DNA of 64,000 nucleotides. Source: Pocillopora verrucosa. Lineage: Eukaryota; Cnidaria; Anthozoa; Scleractinia; Pocilloporidae. This document shows positions 1-10,707 of this stretch, piece after piece (the stretch's first letter is position 1; every line of letters starts with the position of its first letter). The translations under genes were made by a program, and so were the position numbers. The notes beneath the pieces were generated by a model. It ran no database searches. It saw only the letters and a list, made by a program, of their open reading frames with translations, and had not been told where the DNA came from. Where the stretch lies: contig NC_089321.1 of NCBI RefSeq assembly GCF_036669915.1, forward strand, positions 19,528,770 through 19,592,769. The letters are read 5' to 3'.

Positions 1-980
1 TTTGGGGTTTTACATTGGCCCATTAGCGACCACTCAATTGTCTTTGTGAAACTCAAAGTTAAGCCGTCAAGACTTCTTCCCTCCAATTTGTAAATGTCCG
101 CAGCCATTAAAACTATAGCCCTAACATCTTTATGGTGGACCTAACCAACAAGGCCGATAACCTTCTACCAATTTTTGGTGCTAGCGACGTGTACACTAAG
201 CTCAATACATGTAATGATACTCTACCGTCCGTTCTAGACATCCATGCTCCCATGAAATCCATTAAGATTCGTAGCAGATCTTTTCGTTTTGTCAACCAGG
301 AAATCAAGGATCTCATGAAATCTAGAGATGGCCTCCTCAAACGATTTCATCAAACACGGGACGCCGTTGACTGGGCTAATTTTAAAGAATCACGCAACTT
401 GGTCAAGAAAACCCTTCATGAAGCTGCGAGAAACCACACTTTCGAAGAAGTGACACTGCATCAGAAAAATCCCAATTCTCACGGGAAGATAATTAATCGC
501 GTTCTCCATTTCAAAATCAAGGAAAGGCAAATTTATTCAAAAGATCTGAAATACGTAGCAAATTAATTCAACCAGTTTTTTGCAGCTGTCGGTAGAAATG
601 CCGTAGAGGCCTCCTTATGCCTTGCTAAGAAGAACAACTTGGCTATCCCCGATGAGATAAGAGTCGACCTCCCTCCCAGCGATGAGCTTTTTAATCTCAG
701 GACCGTGACATGTGAAGAAGTACGCCAAGTTGCAATGTCTCTGCTACTTAACAAAGCGCCTGGTCCTGATAAATTGAGCACACGCTTAATCAAGGACTGC
801 CTACCCGTCATCTTAGGCCCTCTGACTGAGATCATAGATTGCTCCATTCTTACTGGTACATTCCCAAAGAAGTGGAAAGAAGGCGAGGTGATACCTATCC
901 TTAAAGACATAGATCATGAAGAAGCGGCCAATAACCGACCACTATCACTGTTAACAGTCGCGTCTAAGGTTTCAATTTAA
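1..980 (+). mobile_element. Truncated LINE retrotransposon (endonuclease end and start of reverse transcriptase)
   Basis: Frame 1 opens with an ISDHSIVFVKLK stretch (about 28-72), typical of the end of an apurinic-type LINE endonuclease, and meets a stop near 103. A second open stretch (132-566) has the charged linker found between endonuclease and reverse transcriptase. A third (639-980) carries the RT entry motif NKAPGPDKLSTRLIKD and ends in RPLSLLTVASKV. The pieces lie in different frames and the polymerase catalytic part is absent, so the copy is dead and cut off near 980, where unrelated sequence begins. The 5' end lies outside the window. The clade (CR1, L2 or Jockey-like) cannot be settled from this much protein. 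Confidence 0.8.
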
Positions 981-1502
981 ACTTTTTAAGGTTGACCCCA
1001 AATTATTGTTCTATCTTTCTCCTGTTTCTTAGAAAAGCGGAAGTGCACACGCGAATAATCTCGATTGGCTAGTTTTTATAGCCTCAGAACAAATGGATGT
1101 CTCTTGATAGAAATAATGGCCTGTAATTGGGAGCCAAGATTATGTGTGACTCAAGGTAAAAACCCCGACATAACGGTTGGAGCAGTTGTGGAATTTCACA
1201 CTGAAATTCAGAGTGCGCCACAAGTAGTTCGCAATCCTCAAAATCCGATGAGTCAAATGGCAAACTTTTGGAGGGATAAACAAGGAGCACAAAGGCGAAG
1301 AATTAATGAATACTGCACGAATGGATCGCATAAAGAAGATTTCATGAATGAGGCTTTGACAGAAGGATATGAATTATGGGTTCGTGTTAAGACCTCGGAA
1401 GGGAAGAAGGATGCTGAAGACATGGAGAACAAGCTGTTAGAGAAGTACGACTTCGCCTGGAACATCCAAAAAAACGGAGAGATCCAACATATACCGCCTT
1501 GA
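981..1502 (+). pseudogene. GIY-YIG-like protein relic, C-terminal half
   Basis: An open frame runs from 1065 to 1502. The start matching its paralogue is the ATG at 1257 (MANFWRDKQG). The body carries RRRINEYCTNGSHKEDFMNE, GYELWVRVKTSEGKKDAEDM and ENKLLEKYDFAWN, which I recognise as the distal half of a GIY-YIG-like family common in cnidarians; this is family recall, not a search. Bases 984-1262 align with 8578-8840, covering the 5' flank, the ATG and the first codons. After the third codon this copy jumps straight to the distal half, so the GIY-containing middle seems deleted. It could still be expressed as a short 81-residue protein. The LINE ends directly upstream. Confidence 0.5.
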
Positions 1503-2043
1503 GGAAAGAAAAGTTTAGTCATGCGTAGTTTATGATGACGATGCCTTTGTTGTTGACCATGATGCGTAACTTTATAAGTTAGTACTAGCTTGTTTCCTTT
1601 TTGCTCAAAAATGTTCAATTTCTGTTGGACAGGGCTCAGGCTGGTTCTACATTGGATAATTCAGCTTATGTATTGGTATGTCAATGAATAGAAGAAGAAA
1701 TATGGTATATTGTTACCATATTTTATTATATGGGTATGCTCTCTTTTTTAGGTCCAAAACTTTGTCACATTATCGTTAAATGTAAACGACGCGATTTTGA
1801 CATGGTACCACAAATTTAACAGTAAATTGTAAAACCTACGAAGGCTATGCATGCATATTGATGTTGCTGTAGAAGGCCTACATAGAAAACTAGCTTTCCT
1901 TCACTTTTCACTGCTTTCCTTCCGAGCCCAATGCGGCCAGTTCACGAGTTTTTTACATGAATAAACATCTTTGTTGAAAATAAAGTACATTATGTTCTCA
2001 TGAGTGCAGCACAAAATCCATCCCGTGGGTCAAAATTAAGCAT

Positions 2044-2562
2044 TTAAAGTATTTTACAAGTGGTCCCTCGATCACGCAATGGCCGTTTCGGACCTTCATC
2101 TTTCAACTGTTCGTCATCGACTAGGTTCTGACCGATGATGAGTGCTAGATCATAATATTCCTTCGCCTTTTCCGGATCACCAAGTTCGGTATGAACGTTA
2201 CCTAGGTTATTGTAAGTGGCTGCAACGTGGACATGCTCAGGTCCAAGTTTATCCAGATTAATGGCCAGTGCAAGATCAAAATAATCTTTAGCTTGCTCTA
2301 GTGAATTGGACATGAGATAAACAATACCCAAGTTATTGTATGTAGTTGCCACATCAATATGTTCAGGTCCGAGCTTCCTCGTTCGAATGGCCAGTGCACG
2401 ATCATAATAGTCTTTCGCTTGCTCTAGATTTCCCAATTGTCGAGATACGTTTCCTAGGCTGCCATAAGTAGCTGCGACATGAATATGATCAGGACCAAAT
2501 TGTTTTAGACGAATTCTCAGGGCATGATTGTAATATATCCTTGCCTGCTTTGGATGACCCAA
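2044..2562 (-). pseudogene. Severed C-terminal TPR block of the HEPN-STAND gene
   Basis: This reads as about three and a half TPR units spaced 42 residues apart, of the kinesin-light-chain type (repeated ATYNNLGNVHTELGDPEKAK-like units), then a basic tail ending in CKIL and a stop. The open frame begins at a TTG with no usable ATG nearby. It is the direct continuation of the gene upstream: the codons HS (784-785 of the upstream protein) should join ELGHPKQAR here, but a short insertion separates them. After the insertion this block is in another frame, so it is probably not translated. A splice that removes the insertion was tested and fails on frame. Confidence 0.8.
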
Positions 2563-2565
2563 TTC

Positions 2566-2655
2566 ACTAATTTAATTTAATTTAATAATAAGTTCTTATA
2601 TAGCGCATTAAAATTGAACTCTATGCGCTTTACAATTACAAAAGATTTCAGACTA
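2566..2655 (-). mobile_element. Short retroposon insertion with target-site duplication inside a TPR codon array
   Basis: About 82 bp of foreign sequence is bounded by the 4-bp direct repeat ACTA on the plus strand (2566-2569 and 2652-2655). Read on the minus strand it holds a GCGCTATATAAGAAC core, then TTATTATTA and an (AAATT)n tail. That resembles the 3' end of a truncated LINE or SINE. Insert plus one repeat copy is 86 bp, which shifts the frame and brings in a stop 24 codons later. Family identity is by recall only. Confidence 0.75.
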
Positions 2656-5006
2656 TGAACGTCTCCTAGATTATTGTAAGTAGTTGCTACATGAACATGC
2701 TCATGCTCGCCCATATCGTGAATAATAACCAGTGCAAGTTCATAATAGCTTTTCGCTTTCTCCAGATCTCCTAGGCCAAGGTGGATGTTACCTAAGTTCC
2801 CATAAGTGGCTGCAATATCGACATGCTTGCGTCCTTGTTTTTTCAGTCGAATAGATAATTCACATTCAAAGCACTTTTTTGCCCGATGAAACTCGCCAAA
2901 GTCTTGGTGAATGGTACCCATGTGAAAATTGGCGATTGCTGCATCAACACCTCTAAAACGCTTATCACATTTGGTGATTTCCAATGCTACATGAAAGTAC
3001 TTCTTCGCTGTATAAAAATCCAAATGGTTTTGGGCCACTTGCCCAAGATTTCCAAACATGCCTGGAAGACCCTGAATGTTAAACAATTCCTCTTTGAGGA
3101 TTTTGGGTAGTTTCTCTGTGCAGAAAAAGTCTTCAGTTTTCAAAATGAAGGATTTCAAATGGGGAACAACTTGCTTTCTACTAGAAATAGAATCATGTTC
3201 ATCAGAATTTATGCGTGAACTGTCGTTGATAAATTCGTTAAATGACCTTAATGCTCCACTCACGGCTTCAAGGCTCTTCTGCTCTGAAAGCTCGTTCATT
3301 AGGGCATTAATTACCTCATGTACAGCATAATGTGTGCGAATATAAACACCACTCTCCTCCTCGTCTAGCAACAGTAACGAGCACCTTTGAATTCTCAAAC
3401 TTATCACCTCACGTGTCTCCGTTTCTTTATCTGCAGCCAGAAGGTAATCGATCGCAAGGTCTAGATGCACGGGTTGCATTGCGCAAAGGGAGAGGAAAGT
3501 GAAAACATGACTAAGAATTCTGTCAGATGCCACCATCGTCTCAACGGCTAACGATATTGCTGTGGTCATGGACTTTTGGTAGCATGGGTTGGTCTCAGCA
3601 AGAATAGCCTCAGTGGTACGCCGTTGGCCTTTGCTCAGTTTCCCGAGGTAATCGTTCCAGCCAATCTCTGCAGTTGCTTTGTTACGTCGCACCTGCCTTA
3701 GATAGGTTGCAGCGCTTGCGAGGGCAAGTGGCTGATAGTTCAGAGCTTGGGCAACTTCATTCTCCATTCTATCGTCAGAGAATCCAGAGAGGTTGGCTAA
3801 TAATGAACAAGCATCACGAGGCTCCAAGCCCTCGCTTATAGAGACATGTTCAATAAAAGAGCTTGTGAAAGGGATGGATGCAGTGTCCTGCGTTGTGATT
3901 AATACCTGTCCTCGCACCCAACACTCATTTGCGGGAAAATGAGCATGCATAGAAGACATGCTCGTCACGTTGTCGATTATTAGAAGCCAAGAGGAAAAGA
4001 GCACCAGTTTTGGAGCTACTAACGTTTTTAGGTTAGCGATCTTCTCGTCCGTGTTAAAATCCCTGCAGTAGAGAGTGTTTGTAATCGCGTATTCCGGGCA
4101 CTTAAGTTGTCGAGCAAAAGTAACATACGACTCTAGAAGCGCGGGTGAGCTTTCAGCATTTACTGTCATAACAAATGAAGGAATGTCGGGAACTTTTTGG
4201 GCTTCATCGAAATATCGCCTAGCCACAAGACCAGCCAACTGAGATTTTCCACTTCCAGGGTTGCCTGATATGTACAAGTAAGTTAAACAGCTTTCATTAG
4301 TTTTCTTCAGCCATTTAAGTTTTTGCGTAATTTGAACAACTTCACGGTCACGATTGGCGAGGTCATGTGAGGGTTTTGGAGGGAGAAAACAAAAAGAAGA
4401 AATGTCTCTCTGTAACTGATCTTCCAGGACCCGTCGCTTTTCTTCTATCTCTTTCAGTTCCATTTCAAGGTCGTCGATTTTTGTGAGCACATTTCGTAAT
4501 TCGTCAGTACGAAAACTTGTCTGATTTCTGAGACCTTGAATCTGCAACGTAGAAAGACCGAGAGCTTGAAAAGCAGTTTGCACTTTGCTGATGGCACCCT
4601 GAAATTCCACGTCTGTGAGTTGACCTCGTGGCATGTGCGCAAACTGTTCGTTTCGAAAATTTTTGAGATCCTGTACATTTGAGTAGACAGTCGTGCTCAG
4701 ACTGTAGATACAGTCGGAGAAGAGGATGGCGTAAAAAAGCATTGTGCAGTCCCATTCAGCTGTATTCCCATCAATCATGGTGGCCAAAAGCCGGGAATTT
4801 CTTTTTTGGTTACGTGGGGATTCCCCATTATAAAAGTCCAATCCATTTTTGGGCTCATCTTTCCATTCTCCCTTTGTTGATTTATAGCGGTTGTCCCATT
4901 GTTGTTTAAAGACTGTTCGCAGACCATCTGCCAAAACATCAGTGGTTATGTAACAGATTCTGTAGTAATTAAGCTGTTCTGGGGAGTATTCTGTTACGCA
5001 CGCCAT
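2577..5006 (-). CDS. HEPN - P-loop STAND ATPase - TPR protein (NLR-like), truncated in its TPRs
   Basis: An 809-residue single-exon frame with ATG at 5006 in a good context. Residues about 10-150 form a DZIP3-like HEPN domain with the RNxxxxH motif (R118, H124), the RNase signature of HEPN folds. A coiled coil follows (about 165-205). The ATPase has Walker A GNPGSGKS (248-255), Walker B LLIIDN (341-346) and a QPLALASAATYL motif (425-436) like the NB-ARC GLPL element. TPRs begin near 650 and break at residue 785; the last 24 residues come from the inserted retroposon. The family is expected to be a cytosolic sensor: ligand binding by the TPRs, NTP-driven assembly, output through HEPN. This role is inferred from architecture. 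The truncated protein may be non-functional. Confidence 0.85.
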   Translation of the reverse strand: MACVTEYSPEQLNYYRICYITTDVLADGLRTVFKQQWDNRYKSTKGEWKDEPKNGLDFYNGESPRNQKRNSRLLATMIDGNTAEWDCTMLFYAILFSDCIYSLSTTVYSNVQDLKNFRNEQFAHMPRGQLTDVEFQGAISKVQTAFQALGLSTLQIQGLRNQTSFRTDELRNVLTKIDDLEMELKEIEEKRRVLEDQLQRDISSFCFLPPKPSHDLANRDREVVQITQKLKWLKKTNESCLTYLYISGNPGSGKSQLAGLVARRYFDEAQKVPDIPSFVMTVNAESSPALLESYVTFARQLKCPEYAITNTLYCRDFNTDEKIANLKTLVAPKLVLFSSWLLIIDNVTSMSSMHAHFPANECWVRGQVLITTQDTASIPFTSSFIEHVSISEGLEPRDACSLLANLSGFSDDRMENEVAQALNYQPLALASAATYLRQVRRNKATAEIGWNDYLGKLSKGQRRTTEAILAETNPCYQKSMTTAISLAVETMVASDRILSHVFTFLSLCAMQPVHLDLAIDYLLAADKETETREVISLRIQRCSLLLLDEEESGVYIRTHYAVHEVINALMNELSEQKSLEAVSGALRSFNEFINDSSRINSDEHDSISSRKQVVPHLKSFILKTEDFFCTEKLPKILKEELFNIQGLPGMFGNLGQVAQNHLDFYTAKKYFHVALEITKCDKRFRGVDAAIANFHMGTIHQDFGEFHRAKKCFECELSIRLKKQGRKHVDIAATYGNLGNIHLGLGDLEKAKSYYELALVIIHDMGEHEHVHVATTYNNLGDVHSLKSFVIVKRIEFNFNALYKNLLLN

Positions 5007-5191
5007 ATTTGGCTTGAAATGATCTTTTAATGAGTTGCAGGCCTGTAAATAATAAAAAAAATAAAAGTAACTTTCCTCGAAGTTTAACCCTGTTGTGATA
5101 TCTGGCGTGCATTAAAAAGCGTTTAATGGGACTAACACTTTGTGGGTTACTTGTTAGTTGTGCCAGGTAACTGAAGAAAACGAAAAAGTAA

Positions 5192-5443
5192 AGGTCAATA
5201 ACGCTATTGATAAAAAGGTAACTTGAAGCCAATTTAGATTTCACAAAAAAGTAATACGTATTATCATATAATCATCATTTGATCCTCCATCAAGCTCATC
5301 ATGTAAAAGGTAAATTTACAGGTCAATAACGCTGTAGACATAAAAGTAACTTGAAGCCAATTGCAATTTATATTCTACAAAAACAAGTGGTACGTATTAT
5401 CACGTTTTCAGCATTTCATCCTCCATCAAGTTGATAATCACAG
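5192..5443 (+). repeat. Diverged tandem duplication, unit about 128 bp
   Basis: Unit 1 (5192-5302) and unit 2 (5320-5443) share AGGTCAATAACGCT, GTAACTTGAAGCCAATT, ACGTATTATCA and ATCCTCCATCAAG in the same order. The offset is 128 bp at the start and 136 at the end. It lies just upstream of the HEPN-STAND gene and may be part of its 5' flank. Confidence 0.75.
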
Positions 5444-6119
5444 AAATCTTAGAATTATAAGATTCCCTAATTCCCTAGTTACTTTTCACCTTCCAATTTT
5501 CATATACAGATATCATAATATTCTACCGCCTTCTGCTTTCCTGTCTCACATCAAAAAGGTTTTATTAGCAGGTACACAGTCATAACACACTTAGTTAAAA
5601 AACGGACTTATTATCTCATAAAAGTCAAAACTAACAATGGAATTTTAAATAACTGATATCAAGGACCCAAAATGTGGAATATCCTTGAGGAAAATATGCT
5701 GAATTCTCCTCTCTCTACCTTTAAATTGAAACTAAAAAAAGTTTCATTTACAATTATTAAGGAAACAACATGGAGATATGATTATCCTGTCTTTTTTGTG
5801 TGATGTAACATGTATGTGTCGTGTCTACATTTGTGTGATGTCAGTGGTATGTGTAGTATACCGACCCTATAGTTTATATAAACCTAAATGTATACTGGCA
5901 CTCAGTTTCGTCAACCCCGTGCAGTGGTTATTTTGGGTGCCAGTACCCCTCACACATTTAGTGTAGAACAAAATTTATATATATTGTTGTAATAATATGT
6001 TTTGGGGTAAATAGTAAGAGTCTATTGTTGCTGATGTTGCTGTCTGCAGATCAACAAAACTTGATCAAAGTTGTCACTATAATACGGTTCATTAAATAGA
6101 GCGTAAAAAATACGGCTGT

Positions 6120-6310
6120 GCGAAGTGAATTGTAATAACTGTCCCAGGAAACACAAACACGAAGTACTTTTCAGTCCCTCAAAATAGTTTGATCTCGCCC
6201 ATTAAAATGTAATTTCTTAACAATTTATTGGGTTTATGCAGTAAATGAAGATGATGGCTGCCCTATCGACACACGGAATAATATGTGACAAATAATACAT
6301 TTATTTTCAA
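6120..6310 (+). repeat. Diverged duplicate of 9255-9465
   Basis: Both segments carry TAGTTTGATCTCGC, an AAATGAAGATGATGGCTGC block and CAAATAATAC followed by TTTATTTTCAAGA, in the same order and with several indels. No coding capacity is visible. The partner lies downstream of the second GIY-YIG-like relic, so both may be flanks of one duplicated locus. Confidence 0.6.
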
Positions 6311-6493
6311 GAATACAAATGATTTTCCTCAGACTAGTAAATTTAAGCCGTCTTAACGCAACGTCTGTTTATGCTACAAGCTTAGCAGAGGTCAAACGAA
6401 TTAAGAGGGTAACTTCTTTGAGTGGTAACAAGACTATTCGGTTTTAACAATTGAAATGATGATGCAATTTGACCACCGTAAAGAGTTTCTAAA

Positions 6494-6527
6494 GCTGATG
6501 TTTCGAGCCATAACCCTTCGTCAGAGC
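6494..6527 (-). ncRNA. Hammerhead-ribozyme-like motif (possible Penelope-like element remnant)
   Basis: On the minus strand the order is GCT, CTGACGA, A, GGGT, loop TATG, GCTC, GAAAC, ATC, AGC. CTGACGA and GAAA are the two conserved hammerhead core strands. GGGT with GCTC forms a 4-bp stem II (two G-C, two G-U pairs). GCT with AGC forms the start of stem I. The cleavage triplet, expected as GTC, is ATC here, which also removes one of the two stem III pairs, so this copy is probably weak or dead. Tiny stem III hammerheads are known from Penelope-like retroelements. No reverse transcriptase is visible nearby. Confidence 0.45.
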
Positions 6528-8314
6528 GAAATTCAAAAGTCGAAAGACGCCTTTGGCGTATTTTAATTCTTTCTATGTCACGTTGTGCGGGTACCTTTTA
6601 TAGCTTGTTACTTAACCCAGGCCCCCGGTGGGTAAACCTGCATCCAGGCTCCCGTGAGTCGAGAAAGTTGATCTTTTAATCCAGGAAGACCTCGTGTTTG
6701 TTTGTGGAAAAAAAATTTTTTGTCAAGTTTTAAGTGTCGTTTGCCTCTTCAATGCCACATAGTACTTTCAGATGTCACTTTTTGCTCTCAGTTTTTGATA
6801 TTTTTCCGCTGTATTGGAGAGAAACCATGTCCTCTAACTGCGAGCTTGTGTTCTTGAATGACTACAGTTGTATTTCTCATAAATTGATTTATATCGCTGA
6901 CCTGTCATGGTTACCTCGTCCAATGGATCGCTGAAAACAACTTTAACTAGAATGCTTCCATTAATAGCTGCGATAAAAAAAGACGCACCCTCTTCCTAAT
7001 TTCCTCCTTAACCTACCTGCAAATAATTGAATTTTATGTTTGAATTCAAGATAAAACAGAAGTCTTGCAGAGTTCTCATTCCAGATGGAATTCAGGTGAG
7101 AACATTTTTTCGTATTTTAATGCATAAAAATTACCAGTAATTGGCATCCACATAATCACAAAGCAAGAATGTAAAGCTTTAGCTTAATTGGTTAAAAAAT
7201 TAAAGTAAGAGAGTTTTGCAGACTGTGTCTGACTTTTTATCCTGGCTCTGGATATTTATATATTAAGTAACAAAGACACTTCAGTCTCATTCACTCTCAC
7301 TTTCCACTGAACTTGTGGAAAGATGATAACATCATTAATTCTCTAAATGAAGAAAGGAAAGCCTGCCCTCTCACAATGGATAGTTCTGTTGGGTATCATT
7401 AGTTCAAGATGATTGTTCCAGGTAGGCTAACCATAAAAATTAGTTGTGAAAATCTCTTGAACCTGTCACTGTACATCTTGAATGTTTGACTCAATTTTAC
7501 TTCACCAACCTAAACTGAATAAATAGAAACATGAAATTTATTTGTTCTCCTTTTGAGATGTGCATCAAAATTTCAAAGTCATCACAGGCTTAAACTATAG
7601 GTTTACAGGAAATCTGCATGTGCATGTGTTTTCAACATATGAAACTGGGATTATGACTACTTCAAAAGACTTTACTACATACCATATAGGTACAGGCAGG
7701 TGTTGTAAAAAAAGTTTGCATAGCTTTTTCATTCGTACACATTTCTTTTTCTAAGAACCTTGTTTATCCAGTCTGTGCTGAATTCTAATTTTTGGACCAA
7801 ATTTTATTATTTTTTAAAATTTTATTAGATCTCCTAGTATCAGTTAATATTCTTGTATTTAAAATAATTACATCAAATCTTGCAGATGTATGGCAGATTA
7901 TTTTTGCTCTGAACCTCCTAACATTTTTTCATTTGAAGGGACTGGTATTGGCTATAAAAGTATAGTCAAATTATAATGTTTTTTGCACAACCTATGCATT
8001 AAGTTTTTGTTATAAAATATTGTATCCTTCTCAAAACTAGTTTTTCAGAATAAGAATGAGTTACTGGGAACAAGTTTGGCTTTCATGATGATAGTTTCCA
8101 GATTTGAAAAAAAGTCACTGCCTACTAAAATCCTCAGTTCCTTTGCCTCGATAGCCCAACCTCATCAAAACATTGCCAACAGGAGTGATTAGCAAATTAT
8201 TGATACAGACAAGAGGGCCTATGATATGGATATGCCACAAGTTTTCGATTTCCCTGCTATTTACTTTGTAATAGTGTTTATATGTTGAGGAAATGGTTGG
8301 GTTGAAATATAATA

Positions 8315-8374
8315 CGAAGACTTGCCAGTAGATAGTTTTATTTCATAGACTTACCAGTAGATAGTTTTATTACA
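8315..8374 (+). repeat. Short tandem duplication, about 29 bp x 2
   Basis: Two adjacent units share the run CAGTAGATAGTTTTATT, each preceded by AGACTT(G/A)C. Confidence 0.7.
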
Positions 8375-8574
8375 GTTTTTATTCAGTGTAACGTAGGGCT
8401 GGAAAATAAACTAATAAGAGCTCCGCTTTTAGGCTTGGCTAAATCTATATATTAATCGCATGATGACATCGAAATCATTTGGAAAACATACCGTCCGATC
8501 TAAAGTTTTAAGGGGATGCTTAGGAAGATATCGTGTCATATCAGTTCCGTTTGACAGAGAATGACAAGGGAGCA

Positions 8575-9032
8575 AATTTTAAGGTTGACTCTAAATTATT
8601 ATTCTATATTTCTCCTGTTTCTTAGAAAAGCGGAAGTGTACACGAAAATAATCTCGAATGCCTAGTTTTTATAGCCTCAAAACAAATTGATGTCACTTGA
8701 AAGAAATAATGGCCTGTAATTGGGTGCCAAGATGACATAAAGCGCCACATAACGGTTGGAATGCTGGTGGAGTTTCAAACTGAAGTCAGAATCCGTCACA
8801 AGTAGTTCATAATCTGCAAAATTGGAGGAGTGGAATGGCAAACAATCTGCCTTTAAGAGAAGACACCCATCTTCCGAGAGAAGGTTGGACAAAACGGGTA
8901 ATAGCCATGGTCCCTACAGATGACGAAGGAAATAATCTTGAACGACGTGGAGGCGATCAAGTTGGTTTCATATGCACAAACATAAGATCTGCTTTCCCTG
9001 ACGGGGCCAGACGCTGTGGAATTTATGAGTGA
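8575..9032 (+). pseudogene. GIY-YIG-like protein relic, N-terminal half
   Basis: The 5' flank from 8578 and the ATG at 8835 align with 984-1262 of the other relic. The frame encodes 65 residues: MANNLPLREDTHLPREGW, a QVGFICTNIRSAFPDG stretch and CGIYE, then TGA at 9030-9032. In the family as I recall it the next residue is tryptophan (GIYEW), so TGG to TGA is a likely nonsense change; the same frame then runs open to 9075. The N-terminal half survives here and the C-terminal half survives in the relic near 1.2 kb, so each complements the other. Assignment to the GIY-YIG fold rests on the GIY element and recall. Confidence 0.5.
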
Positions 9033-9254
9033 CAGCTAGAGGAAAGTTATACTGAGCTCAAAAGTGCAGTTCATTAGCCAGCATTTTGAATAATGCTTTC
9101 CTTGTCCGATGACTCTTAGTCGCACTTTACCCTACACTTTACAAAATTATATTCGAGCGCTCCCCTTTTTTACTGTTTGTAGGTATTTTCGCTTATCATT
9201 TCATCCTTTTTCCAGCCGCAACAAAACATTTTCACGTAATTCAGAGCTTTGTCA

Positions 9255-9465
9255 TTTTATTTGGTACTGGACGGGAAATACACTCACGAAGTAATTTTCA
9301 ATCCCTCGAAATAGTTTGATCTCGCTCACTAAAATTTAATCTTTCAACAATTTACGGGAAAAATGAATGATGAATAAATGAAGATGATGGCTGCTATATC
9401 AACGCACGGAGACGAATTAATTAGAATAACATGTCACAAATAATACGTTTATTTTCAAGAGCGTT
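9255..9465 (+). repeat. Diverged duplicate of 6120-6310
   Basis: Shares TAGTTTGATCTCGC, AAATGAAGATGATGGCTGC and TTTATTTTCAAGA blocks with the upstream partner. Non-coding. Confidence 0.6.
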
Positions 9466-10707
9466 ATGAAATGCCTTTGGAGTACATTTGTATCTCAAAA
9501 TAAGTCCATGGCGGAGAGAACTACACCTAAAAGGCCGAAGGCGTTGAAAGCAATGAAGCCTTCGAAACTAAAACAATAATCACATGAAAATGCATCTACA
9601 AACACCAAATTAGCATTCGTTAGGACGCGGCTTCAAGAAATGGTTAGATCGGGCGAGACTGTAGTAAAACGAATGACCTTATCCGTCTGCTAAACATTGC
9701 AAGCGATTCCAAATCAAGAAACGAACAATTTATTCTTAGAAATCAATATTATAGTTCAAAGTGAAAATCTCCATCGACTCTAACATAAACAGGAAGCCAT
9801 TTCCCAGTCTAGGCCATGGTCAACGGTGCTATACGCACGAATATTGACTATGTATCATAAAACTCTCTGATAACGCTAATCTAACACTAGCAAGCCTTAC
9901 TTACTTTGAACGTTGAACAAGTTGCTCTCTTTGTGAACCAGTTCGATGATAACACAGTCTGGATTCACGGCAGTTACAACACATCCAAAAAGAGCGGAAG
10001 TCGACAGTGACCTACACTCCTTGTGTCACGCGACAAAAGAGCAGTATCTCGCTATTTTTACCTTCCCCAGTGATTGGCTCCCCTCCAAGCCGGGGAGTTC
10101 TTGGGGAAGTTATTCGCCCATCTCTTTTGTTTACTATTATTTCCGGAAAACCGACAAATTAACAATGAAATTCACCCCCCCTGGGGAAAACGAAGCACTT
10201 CTCATTATGCTGTTAAAATAATGAACTGTTGTGAAAACAATATTCGTTTATTACTGATGGTAAACGATGCTCGCAAAAAAAAACTTCACACAAACCAAAT
10301 ATTATCGTAAGTCAGCCAGTCACGCAACGCGTGACGAGATCAAGAGACGGCTCTGGAGGAGACTACGTGAACCCTAAACCCCTCAGAATGCAAATTCTCC
10401 ATACTGTTCGTATGCATCACCTAAGGTGAAGATAAGGAGAATCTGTTCAACCATCAAGAACTTCTTTCGTTGGTGATCATTAATTGCCATTATTCTCGAG
10501 ACATCAATGTCTGATTCAGGGTTATTATAGTGGAGAAATTAGATACTAGTCACTTTTAGGGGAGGACAAAACGATGCATCAAGCCGAATAAAAAAGTATA
10601 GAGTAAAACAGAGATAGCAGCCTAAATTGCCGTTTCTGTAGCTGTTACGATCAATAAATTAGTTTTCAATACCAACAAGAGGAACTCTTTACATTCTCTC
10701 GTATCGT
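9466..10707. other. Intergenic sequence and probable 3' UTR of the PLXDC-like gene
   Basis: No exon set is supported. A minus-strand AATAAA (plus-strand TTTATT at 10247-10252) lies about 455 bp past the proposed stop of the PLXDC-like gene and could be its poly(A) signal. Around 10310-10345 is a CACGCAACGCGTGAC palindrome that I associate with interspersed coral repeats. Confidence 0.4.

Larger units (their letters stand above)
5444..8574. other. Gene-poor stretch
   Basis: AT-rich sequence with no exon set I can support. Open frames here are under 75 codons and have no recognisable domain. It holds the diverged repeat at 6120-6310, the hammerhead-like motif at 6494-6527 and a small tandem duplication at 8315-8374. 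Confidence 0.6.

Noticed and set aside
1253-1618. Minus-strand 121-codon frame
   Set aside because: Antisense shadow of the GIY-YIG-like relic.
2566-2655. The interruption of the TPR array as an intron
   Set aside because: On the minus strand the GT/AG pairs inside it either leave a stop (HSLKSF then TGA) or remove 87 bp, while the frame needs a removal of 86. The flanking ACTA repeats fit an insertion.
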